Shown here piece by piece: positions 46,655 to 54,423 of a stretch of 64,000 bases of DNA. The notes below the pieces were generated by a model. That model was not told the origin of the DNA. It saw only the letters and a list, made by a program, of their open reading frames with translations, and ran no database searches. The DNA is from Flavobacterium sp. 90 (GTDB lineage Bacteria; Bacteroidota; Bacteroidia; Flavobacteriales; Flavobacteriaceae). The number at the start of each line of letters is the position of its first letter. The stretch's first letter is position 1. The translations under genes were made by a program, and so were the position numbers. The stretch covers positions 5,766,001-5,830,000 of the forward strand of contig NZ_SMGE01000001.1 in the NCBI RefSeq assembly GCF_004339525.1, in the 5' to 3' direction.

Positions 46655-47233
46655 TTATTTCAATAACATTCTTTCCGTAATTAATTTATTTGAGGAAGTC
46701 TCAACTCCTGTAACTTCGGCATACTTTACATTTGGTAACCAAAAAGAACCTCCTTCAATACGTACAAATATTTTTTCTACCTGAATTCTCTTCTGATTTA
46801 CACTTACAAAAACATGATATTTTTGATCTGAATCTATCTTTTTCAAGGTTAAAGGCAACTTTTTATAGGATACAAACTGAAGCTCAAATTCCTCATTATT
46901 TACCGTTTTACTTTCTATTCCGTATGCAAATTTGCGTTGCATATAATTTAAATCTTTTTTTTCTCCGTTCTCGGCATATCGAATCCAATAGGCTTTTATA
47001 GGATTGCTTTTGTTTATTTTTCCATTTTCCTGATAGTTTATGGCATAAATAGCAGTGTTTATATTTGGGTCACGCTGAATATAAAACAACATATTGTCTA
47101 TATTCTTAGGCGTTGGAAAATTTAATGGCGATGGATTTTTGGATTGTGCCATTACACTTCCAGAAATTATATTTACTAAGATCGTTATAACGATTAGTGA
47201 TTTTGTAAAATATTTATTTTTTATTTTATTCAT
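46655..47233 (-). CDS. DUF4833 domain protein
   Basis: A 192-residue exported protein with a signal peptide to about 29 (GSVMAQ). The DUF4833 features are NTAIYAINYQENGKINKSNP, then KAYWIRYAENGEKKDLNYMQ and the final VEKIFVRIEGG. The family is found in Bacteroidota and has no known role; the pattern suggests a beta-sandwich surface protein. It is transcribed alone. Confidence 0.85.
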   Translation of the reverse strand: MNKIKNKYFTKSLIVITILVNIISGSVMAQSKNPSPLNFPTPKNIDNMLFYIQRDPNINTAIYAINYQENGKINKSNPIKAYWIRYAENGEKKDLNYMQRKFAYGIESKTVNNEEFELQFVSYKKLPLTLKKIDSDQKYHVFVSVNQKRIQVEKIFVRIEGGSFWLPNVKYAEVTGVETSSNKLITERMLLK

Positions 47234-47360
47234 GATGAAATTTTTATATGAAGTATTGGGTGTATTTATTTTACCACATAGTCCCTAAGCACGATGTCAT
47301 TAACCTAAGAAAAAATCAATAATGTTATGCCGAATAAATCTCTCGCAAAATCACAAAGGT

Positions 47361-47498
47361 TTGTCATTTCGACGAAGGAGACTCGAGCGATAGCGAACAG
47401 GCGAAGCAAATCACACTATCCCGAAGCTTCGGGACGCAATCAAAATCGCCAATCTTTGTCGATCATCGGGTGTGATTTCTCCTTCGTCGAAATGACAA
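47361..47498. repeat. MITE-like element with 21-bp terminal inverted repeats, copy 2
   Basis: Perfect 21-bp inverted repeats at 47361-47381 and 47478-47498 (TTGTCATTTCGACGAAGGAGA), with a nested pair AAATCACAC/GTGTGATTT at 47408-47416 and 47470-47478, and a TCCCGAAGCTTCGGGA palindrome inside. The outer ends match those of the element at 18931-19032. It holds no gene, and ends 20 bases before the GtrA gene stop. Confidence 0.88.
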
Positions 47499-47518
47499 TG
47501 TTGTGTACGCCCAACAGA

Positions 47519-47950
47519 TTAATTTGATTCGATTTTATTCTGTTTTTCGTTTGCCTTAAAAACCCAATATTTGATTAGTGGATAATTAAAACCATAAGAA
47601 ACAAAACTGTCTGTGAGTAATCTTCCGATTCTATAATCGATTTGAAATGATTTTTGCAAAATAAGCGTACCAAATGATTTTAAGGAAATGCTTCCTAATA
47701 CAACTAAAGCAAATTTAAAAAGCTGACTATTGATGCGACTGCTGTAACCAGATTGACTTTTGAAAACCCAAAATCTATTGATGCTAAAATTGATAATTGC
47801 GCCAATGGTTCCGGAGATTAAAATAGAAAAGGTAAAATGCAATTTAAATACTTCTGTCAATAAGATCATTAAGCCATAATCGGTAATGCCACCTACAAAT
47901 GCCGCAACTTGCGCTTGCAGAAAAGTCAAAATAGATTTTTTCCGGAACAT
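47519..47950 (-). CDS. GtrA-family membrane protein
   Basis: A 143-residue protein with four membrane helices and the GtrA-type order: FLQAQVAAFVGGITDYGLMI, then INFSINRFWVFKSQ and a late FNYPLIKYWVFKA. GtrA proteins help to flip lipid-linked sugars or assist glycosylation at the inner membrane. It starts one base after the CDP-alcohol phosphatidyltransferase gene ends, so the two are translated together, which points to lipid-linked glycan or phospholipid work. Confidence 0.9.
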   Translation of the reverse strand: MFRKKSILTFLQAQVAAFVGGITDYGLMILLTEVFKLHFTFSILISGTIGAIINFSINRFWVFKSQSGYSSRINSQLFKFALVVLGSISLKSFGTLILQKSFQIDYRIGRLLTDSFVSYGFNYPLIKYWVFKANEKQNKIESN

Positions 47951-47951
47951 T

Positions 47952-48638
47952 TCAGTTTTGGTTTTTATCTCTTAGATCTCCAAGCTTTAAAAGTTTTAAG
48001 CTATCAATAGTATTGATTATAAATAAGATAATAGTGATTAAGACAGCCAAATATGTAATTGAGCCGAGAAATAAAACTTCGATAATTAAAATTAAAGCAA
48101 TAATAAATCTCAGTTCTGTTGGACCAACAAAGCCGGAATCTATACTGTACTCATTTGTGATTTTGTAGCGTAACTGACTGATTATAATAGACCAACCATA
48201 CAATGCGACAAAAGCAAAGGCTACTATTTGTGTGCCATTTTCAGCATAAATGTAGTAGCCAAAACCTATAAGTACAATACCAATCCAATCGGCAATAATA
48301 TCGAGTGCAAAACCATACCAACGACGCGGAATATTTCTATAATAAGCCAATCTTCCATCCAGAGAATCGCCTAACCAATTTATAACCAAACCGATAATAC
48401 CCAAAAGCAAATACCAATTTGTTACATAAGTACTTAAAACAAAAGCCAAAAAAATCAAACCCGAACCAAGCGTCCCTATTAAAGTGAGCAAGTTTGGCGA
48501 AATGAATCCAGGTACCTTTGGCAGCAAAAATACAATCGTAAACTGTTCTGCTTTTTTAAAAATATTAGTTCGCTTACGGTCAGAAAATGTTCTTTGTGCA
48601 ATTGCACTATGATTTTCAACTTGTGTTTCTTTTCCCAT
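47952..48638 (-). CDS. CDP-alcohol phosphatidyltransferase
   Basis: A 228-residue membrane enzyme with six helices. The active-site motif DGxxAR-like block is present as GDSLDGRLAYYRN, with G and two further Asp at RWYGFALDIIADW; the Ala-Arg pair is changed to Leu-Ala. Such enzymes transfer a phosphoalcohol from a CDP-activated alcohol, for example to make phosphatidylinositol or phosphatidylglycerophosphate. It is upstream of GtrA by one base. Product cannot be told from sequence. Confidence 0.88.
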   Translation of the reverse strand: MGKETQVENHSAIAQRTFSDRKRTNIFKKAEQFTIVFLLPKVPGFISPNLLTLIGTLGSGLIFLAFVLSTYVTNWYLLLGIIGLVINWLGDSLDGRLAYYRNIPRRWYGFALDIIADWIGIVLIGFGYYIYAENGTQIVAFAFVALYGWSIIISQLRYKITNEYSIDSGFVGPTELRFIIALILIIEVLFLGSITYLAVLITIILFIINTIDSLKLLKLGDLRDKNQN

Positions 48639-48792
48639 TACTAGCTCAATATTTGAAAGCCTGATACTATAGCCAATTCTAGTTTTATAATTTTTAGTTT
48701 TACTTTTCTTTGCGTATTTTTAAAAAAATCGGTGGTACTTTTTAGCTTACCTGATCTAACCAGATAACTAAATGCGATAACAATCAGCATAA

Positions 48793-49599
48793 TTATTTAA
48801 CAATACCTGCAAAGCGTTGATAGAAAACCGTTGGGCTATTCTCGTTTTTAGGAGCATATTTTCCGGCTATAATCGGAATATAAATAACCCTCCTTCTACT
48901 CTCTTCGCCACGAATAGATGATTCTGCAACTCTGTGCCACAAACGTCCATCGTGAATTGTTAAATCTCCGGCTTCCGGATTAATAGAAACTTCCTCCGGA
49001 TCGGCTTGATGATCCAAAAAGTATTTTTTGCGAAAAAGCATTTGATAAATACCTTGCTTATGAGTACCGGGAATGATTTTAAGACCTCCGTTTTCAGGTT
49101 TTAAAGTGCTTAAATGAATACCCACATTTAGCATTGGATTTAATTTTGCACCATAAAAAATATCTCTCAAACCATCTGTATGCCAGCCCATTTTGGTAAA
49201 CTTACTTTCCGGACCATTGATATAATGATTGAAAACCATTCCGTCTTTTTCTTCGGTTCCTAATCTTGCGCCATCGCCTGCCAATGGTAATAAACCATCA
49301 AATCTTGGATCAAGTAAAAGACCGCTTAAGGTTTGATGATGTTGGTTTATAAAAGCAAAACGCTGTACAATTGGAGATCCGTCCAGATCTTTTCCGTATT
49401 TAATTGGAACACCGTTTACTTTTTGAAGATCATTTTCAATCCAATTTTGCTCTACTTGTTTTGAGGCATCAATGATGGATGAAACTGTTTCGGGATTTAT
49501 AAATTTTTTGAAATGGATGAAACCATGTTCGTTAAAAAAGGCAATTTGCTCGTTAGTTAATTGCTCAGTAAGGGTAAAGGTTTTATAAGTAGATACCAT
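48793..49599 (-). CDS. phytanoyl-CoA dioxygenase-like Fe(II)/2-oxoglutarate hydroxylase
   Basis: A 268-residue PhyH-family oxygenase. Iron ligands are seen: His and Asp in GWHTDGLRD, and the distal His in DGRLWHRVAES; the Arg for 2-oxoglutarate is probably in EESRRRVIYIP. Such enzymes hydroxylate or halogenate carrier-bound or free small molecules. It stands between the SDR gene and the phosphatidyltransferase gene on the same strand, though gaps of 154 and 230 bases argue for separate promoters. Confidence 0.9.
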   Translation of the reverse strand: MVSTYKTFTLTEQLTNEQIAFFNEHGFIHFKKFINPETVSSIIDASKQVEQNWIENDLQKVNGVPIKYGKDLDGSPIVQRFAFINQHHQTLSGLLLDPRFDGLLPLAGDGARLGTEEKDGMVFNHYINGPESKFTKMGWHTDGLRDIFYGAKLNPMLNVGIHLSTLKPENGGLKIIPGTHKQGIYQMLFRKKYFLDHQADPEEVSINPEAGDLTIHDGRLWHRVAESSIRGEESRRRVIYIPIIAGKYAPKNENSPTVFYQRFAGIVK

Positions 49600-49829
49600 G
49601 ATAATATAGATTTATTAAATGAAAGAATAATTGTTTGAATTTTATCTAAAAGACTGCAACTACAGCAACAACAATACATTAGCATGTTTGTGTGCATTCG
49701 ACCTTTAGGAAAATTAAACATATTTTTACTTTTATTTGACATACTCTATAGAATTAATAGAATTTAATACAAACATAATATAATTTTTCTTTTGCAAAGA
49801 ATATTTTTTTTATTTTTTTTCGAAAAAAT

Positions 49830-50618
49830 TTAAATTTTATAAATTCCGGCTGCAGTTTTTTCGATAAAACCCTTTGGTAGTATACGATTGGCATAAACCG
49901 AAATGATATTTGTAAAACCCGGAATAACTTCTGATTTTTTGCTGAACATGGCTTTTACGGCAATTTTTGCAACTTCATCAGGTTGCATATTAAACTTTTC
50001 GGCCATTTTGCTAAAAGCGTCTAAACCAGCTCTCGAAGCAAAACCTGTATCAACCGGACCCGGACTAAAACAAGTTACTGAAATGGAAGTTTTGGCAAGT
50101 TCAAAACGCAAAGCACGCGTAAACGATAAAACAAAAGCCTTTGTAGCCGAATAAACAGCCAGCGTAGGCACAGCCTGGTAAGCAGCCGTACTTGATATAT
50201 TTAAAATATAGGCTTCTTTTTGTTGCGAAAGTATCGGTACTAATAAATGCGAAAGTTCTACGACCACATTCATGTTAAGTTGCATCATACCAATCTGATC
50301 GGTTAAAAGAGACTCACTAAAATCGCCCCAAACACCATAACCGGCATTATTAACCAAAATACCAACGGGATAATTATTCTCTTTTATCCAATTGGTTACT
50401 TTTTGCGATGCATTATTTATCGAAAGATCAATCGGTAAAATGGCTGTATTAATGCCATATTTAGCCTGAAGATCATCAGAAAGTGCTATTAATTCCTCTT
50501 CACTTCTTGCCACAAGCAATAGTGAATAACCTTGTTTTGCCAATTCATAAGCAATAGATTTTCCTATACCTTTGCTGGCGCCAGTTATTAAGGCAAACGG
50601 TTTCGTTTTTTCGCTCAT
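49830..50618 (-). CDS. short-chain dehydrogenase/reductase
   Basis: A 262-residue classical SDR. The nucleotide site is TGASKGIG near 13-20, LVNNAGYG is the structural motif, the catalytic Ser is in ISSTAAYQA, and the YSATK block holds Tyr and Lys. The tail GFIEKTAAGIYKI is typical of the acyl-chain or steroid dehydrogenase group with a membrane-associated C-terminal helix. It uses NAD(P)H; substrate unknown. It lies upstream of the PhyH gene on the same strand. Confidence 0.95.
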   Translation of the reverse strand: MSEKTKPFALITGASKGIGKSIAYELAKQGYSLLLVARSEEELIALSDDLQAKYGINTAILPIDLSINNASQKVTNWIKENNYPVGILVNNAGYGVWGDFSESLLTDQIGMMQLNMNVVVELSHLLVPILSQQKEAYILNISSTAAYQAVPTLAVYSATKAFVLSFTRALRFELAKTSISVTCFSPGPVDTGFASRAGLDAFSKMAEKFNMQPDEVAKIAVKAMFSKKSEVIPGFTNIISVYANRILPKGFIEKTAAGIYKI

Positions 50619-50808
50619 TTTGTTAATTTAATAAATCAAATATAAAGATTAATTGTAAACTGTTAGTTCTGCAACGTGCATAATGGTTACTCTCTGCCAC
50701 CCTACTCTCTTTATTGTATGCTATATTTTATGTTAGTTCCGAAAGCTTTTGCGGCTGCTAACTGTATCTTTGAACAGTTTTAATAACAAATTAATAAACA
50801 ACTTTATA

Positions 50809-51354
50809 TTAATTACTATCAATAATTTCTCTTTTTACGCCTGCTTTTTCAGCAATATCAATCATATGCTTTGTTCCGCCTTTGTTATCCCCCTCTTTAT
50901 TATTCCATAAGGCAATAAGAGTTACATGCTCACCACCCTTTTTTAGTGCATCATTTAGCATCCAAACATTTGTATTTTCCCATAGGGAGTTTTGCTGATT
51001 ATTATCTGTTTGCGAAAGTATTTTATACTGCTTTCTTTTTAGCAAGTCATCAAATCTTGTATCCCAATTTTTACCGGCAAAAGAAACCGATTCTTTTTTG
51101 AATTCATTTGGAGGCAATGCCAAATAAATTATGGTAGGAATTTGAAGTTCGTCACATATTTCATGAAATAAAATATCGCCACCACAAGCTCCACCAGCGA
51201 TACCGTAAAGCTCTGCATTAGTGTTGTTCTTAATTTCAGATACACATTTTTTTATTTTCAATCTTATAATTTCCTCATTTTCCTGCGGAAATCTCTTTTG
51301 CACCCGATCTGGTCTATCTATTAAGTGCCCGCTAAATATTAAATAATGTTTCAT
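50809..51354 (-). CDS. SLOG-like nucleotide-sensor protein
   Basis: A 181-residue Rossmann-like protein: FSGHLIDRPDRVQKRFPQEN at the start and GIAGGACGGDILFHEICDE near 48-66, followed by TIIYLALPPNEFKKESV. This pattern of paired Gly-rich loop and FP motif matches the SLOG-type domains found in conflict systems with TIR and TPR-S proteins. It lies opposite to, and about 870 bases from, the TIR gene, across a tract of gene debris. It may sense a nucleotide signal. It could also belong to an older module now partly lost. Confidence 0.65.
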   Translation of the reverse strand: MKHYLIFSGHLIDRPDRVQKRFPQENEEIIRLKIKKCVSEIKNNTNAELYGIAGGACGGDILFHEICDELQIPTIIYLALPPNEFKKESVSFAGKNWDTRFDDLLKRKQYKILSQTDNNQQNSLWENTNVWMLNDALKKGGEHVTLIALWNNKEGDNKGGTKHMIDIAEKAGVKREIIDSN

Positions 51355-51402
51355 TATGTTTTATGATATAATATTAATTTGAATCATAGGTACAATTTTA
51401 TA

Positions 51403-51702
51403 TTATCTAATCTGAAAATAAATTGTAGCTCTTTTTGCTGAAAACCAGATTTCGACCATAAAAAAACCGATTGAATTAAGCTCACTGTTTGATTTTTTTA
51501 AATTTACAAATTTAGAAGAAGAAATTGCCATCAACTGATCTAATGTTTTTAAATCCTTGTTAAAATTAAGTAACGCTTCAATTTCTTTAAAATTGGTTTG
51601 TTTTGGAAAAATATTAACCGAATTCCTATTCCAACTAAAAAAACAAGTATAAATACTCTTTGTTAATATTTTATATATTGATAAATTTGATTTAACAAAA
51701 AA
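51403..51702 (-). pseudogene. degraded open frame without start codon
   Basis: Read on the minus strand, 99 codons stay open before TAA at 51403, with a protein-like composition (NFKEIEALLNFNKDLKTLDQL, then NSIGFFMVEIWFSAKRATIY), but there is no suitable start codon near the 5' end. It may be the 3' remains of a lost gene, or a chance frame. No family was recognised. Confidence 0.3.
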
Positions 51703-51837
51703 TCAAACAACTAACTACTAGACAGTTATTTATATCGTTGTTAATTTTTCATATACGCCCTATAACTCCAAAAAAGAAAATTCTAAACGCCTTTTATTCA
51801 TTTTTCTTAATTATTCACCAAAATATCGATTACCTGA

Positions 51838-52032
51838 GATTTAGAAACTCAGGAAATAACAGAAGACGGTTTTTATGCAGGCATTAATGCTGGTTCAAAA
51901 AGCCTGTTTATAGGTACAGAAGGTGATAGAATTAAGGTAAATGAATATGATGATAAAGTTCAAAAAATACTTGGCATTCTGCCGACCCAAATAATTAATG
52001 GAAAACGGATACAGTTGCTGAAGTTTTTTTGA
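51838..52032 (+). pseudogene. 3' remnant of a lost gene
   Basis: An open frame of 64 codons ending in TGA, with protein-like text (ITEDGFYAGINAGSKSLFIG, then YDDKVQKILGILPTQIINGK) but no start. A further short piece with an ATG at 52097 reads MILESLLGTSNSENREMLYK and stops. Together they look like debris of one or more genes lost upstream of the TIR module. The parent family was not recognised. Confidence 0.4.
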
Positions 52033-52219
52033 TAATGGTTACTGATAATAAATTTCCGATAAAAATACTTATGATACAATTTTCCAATTATAGAAAATGA
52101 TTTTAGAGAGTCTCTTAGGAACGAGTAATTCAGAAAACAGAGAAATGCTCTATAAAATTGGATAAGTTACATCAAAAGTATTTTAAAATTTTATTTTGAA
52201 TAATTTTTAATTTTTAATC

Positions 52220-52801
52220 ATGGCATATCAATATGACGTATTTATTAGTTACAAGAATCATCATGTAACTAATACTTGGGTAATAAAGTTTGAGGAAAAG
52301 CTAAAATACTGGTTAACTCAGGAATTAGGAGGCAATAAACCCAAAATTTTTTTTGATAAGGACACTATTGAAACGGGAAACATTTGGCCAAATACACTGA
52401 AGAATGGTGTTAAAACGTCAAAATGTTTACTTTGCATTTGGACACCTGAATATTTCAGGTCAAAGTGGTGTTTATCTGAATGGCTAAGTTTTGAAGAAAG
52501 AACAACCTATTTAAATAACTCCACCCATCAAATAATCCTTCCTATTCGTTTTCATGATGGAGAGCACTATCCCGCACAAGCAAAACTAAGACAGTGTACT
52601 GATGTTACAAATTATAGCAACACAAACAATGCTTTTTGGGAAACTCAAAAAGCAATGGAATTAGAGGACACAATAAAAGATTTATGCAAGACACTTGCAG
52701 TAGCTATCCAAGCAGTGCCAGATTTCAATGACAACTTTCCAATTATTGAGATTGATGATGAAAATCCAAATCCACCACAAGCAAACAGATATAAGTTGTA
52801 A
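52220..52801 (+). CDS. TIR-domain protein
   Basis: A 193-residue protein that is almost entirely a TIR domain: YDVFISYKN at the first strand, FFDKDTIETG, then NGVKTSKCLLCIWTPEYFRS and KWCLSEW with Glu87 as the likely catalytic residue. Bacterial TIR domains cleave NAD+ or make signalling nucleotides in anti-phage systems. The stop codon lies two bases before the start of the KGGVGR ATPase gene, so the pair forms one translational unit. The C-terminal 50 residues are a spacer of no known type. Confidence 0.85.
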   Translation: MAYQYDVFISYKNHHVTNTWVIKFEEKLKYWLTQELGGNKPKIFFDKDTIETGNIWPNTLKNGVKTSKCLLCIWTPEYFRSKWCLSEWLSFEERTTYLNNSTHQIILPIRFHDGEHYPAQAKLRQCTDVTNYSNTNNAFWETQKAMELEDTIKDLCKTLAVAIQAVPDFNDNFPIIEIDDENPNPPQANRYKL

Positions 52802-52803
52802 GC

Positions 52804-54240
52804 ATGAATAGCATAATAATAAACAATATAGGCAAGGTAATAACTTTCTACTCCTTCAAAGGAGGAGTTGGTAGAACAATGGCATTATCTAATGTAGCAA
52901 CATTGCTTTCAAAATGGGGGAAGAAAATTTTAATAATTGATTTCGATTTAGAAGCTCCAGGAGTTGAAAAATATTTTACTTCAGCAGATTTTGTTTTTTC
53001 AAAAGATAGAACAGATTGCTTTGGTGTAGTTGATATACTTACCTCTTTTTCAAAAAAAAATAATAAAATTTCTTGGCAAGATTGTATAATATCAGCAACT
53101 TCAACAAGAAATAAAATCAAATGCGATATTATTTCTGCTGGAAAAGACGATAAAAGTTACGCCACTAATTTGCAAAACTTAAATTGGGACTTCTTATTTG
53201 AAGAATGTAACCTCGGTGAAGAGTTAGAAATAATGAGAAATGAATGGATACAAAACTATGATTATGTTTTAATTGATAGTCGAACTGGAATTTCAGATAT
53301 TGGCGGGATATGTACTATTTATCTACCTGATATTATCGCATTTCTATTCACAACAAACGATGCCAGTTTAAATGGTTGCATTGACGTAATTAAAAGGGCC
53401 AAAGAATCAAGAAATAAAATGCCTTACGACAGGAGTTTCCTTGTAGCTATTCCAATTCCCTCAAGAGATGAAAGCAGAACAGAATTTGAATCTTCACAAC
53501 GATGGAAAAATGTATTTGAAGAAAAATTAAATACATTATACAATGATTGGCTTCCAAAGGATATTTCAATAAAATCAGCAATTGATTTATTAAAAGTCCC
53601 TTACATTCCTTATTGGAGTTTTGGAGATCGTCTTCCAGTTATTGAAGAGGGTACATCAGAAAATAGTATTGGTTATAGTTATGAAAAAATTGCGCTCTTA
53701 ATCAACAATGACTTTGATTGGAGTAAAGTAAAAACGGGATTGACTATAGAAGATATAGATACTATAATCGAAAAAAAAGAATCCAAATTATCATCAAAAT
53801 TACCAAACATGGAAATAGAAAATTATATAATACAAAGAGTAGATGACCAAATTCGATACTATTCTATAGCAAGTAGTCGTAATAGATTATTATATCTAAC
53901 AATTATGACATTTCAGATATTTCTTGGAGCATATCTCCCGATTTTAACAAGAGTAAGTTTGTCATTGAATATAGACTTACAGATTTCATTAATTGGAGCA
54001 TTTATAATTATTTTAACTGGTTTGCAGGGAATAGGTAATTTTAAAGAAAAATGGGTTTTATATAGAAAAACTGCAGAGAAAATTAAACAAGAAAAGTTTA
54101 AATTTTTGACTATTCCAGATAAATACAAAGAAGAAGAATTTTTCAATTTTGTAAGAAAAATAGAAGAAATTTTTGCAAGTGAGAACAATGAATGGATAGA
54201 TAGTGCAAAAAAGGAAAATTATAATTCGTCTTCAAAATGA
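52804..54240 (+). CDS. KGGVGR ParA/MinD-type ATPase with SLATT-like membrane tail
   Basis: A 478-residue fusion. Residues 12-330 are a deviant-Walker P-loop ATPase: YSFKGGVGRTMALSN (loop at 19-25), IIDFDLEAPG at 44-53 and YVLIDSRTGISD near 160. The last 130 residues have two membrane helices (LLYLTIMTFQIFLGAYLPIL and ISLIGAFIIILTGLQGI) and then WVLYRKTAEKIKQEKFKF, the signature of the SLATT/DUF4231 domain, a predicted pore-former of conflict systems. With the TIR gene two bases upstream it makes a sensor-effector pair at the membrane. Mechanism is inferred. Confidence 0.82.
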   Translation: MNSIIINNIGKVITFYSFKGGVGRTMALSNVATLLSKWGKKILIIDFDLEAPGVEKYFTSADFVFSKDRTDCFGVVDILTSFSKKNNKISWQDCIISATSTRNKIKCDIISAGKDDKSYATNLQNLNWDFLFEECNLGEELEIMRNEWIQNYDYVLIDSRTGISDIGGICTIYLPDIIAFLFTTNDASLNGCIDVIKRAKESRNKMPYDRSFLVAIPIPSRDESRTEFESSQRWKNVFEEKLNTLYNDWLPKDISIKSAIDLLKVPYIPYWSFGDRLPVIEEGTSENSIGYSYEKIALLINNDFDWSKVKTGLTIEDIDTIIEKKESKLSSKLPNMEIENYIIQRVDDQIRYYSIASSRNRLLYLTIMTFQIFLGAYLPILTRVSLSLNIDLQISLIGAFIIILTGLQGIGNFKEKWVLYRKTAEKIKQEKFKFLTIPDKYKEEEFFNFVRKIEEIFASENNEWIDSAKKENYNSSSK

Positions 54241-54423
54241 AATAATTCTTAAATTTTTTTTTTGAAATAGATTTGGCAACAATTTTAAAGTTAGCAGTGC
54301 AAATTCACAAAACTATTTTCATGTATTTCATTATTATTTCATATTCAATTACAAAAAGTTAAAACTGTTTTAAAATAAAATGTAACAAGCGCTTATAAAA
54401 AGCTTAAACAATTTATATTCATT
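54241..54423. other. non-coding gap before the patatin gene
   Basis: 183 very AT-rich bases between the ATPase stop and the patatin start. It is the longest gap in the plus-strand part of the conflict island and probably holds a second promoter, so the island may be two or more transcription units. No terminator hairpin was found. Confidence 0.35.

Noticed and set aside
47361..47498. Possible small RNA or riboswitch
   Set aside because: Terminal inverted repeats shared with 18931-19032 explain the structure better as a repeat element.
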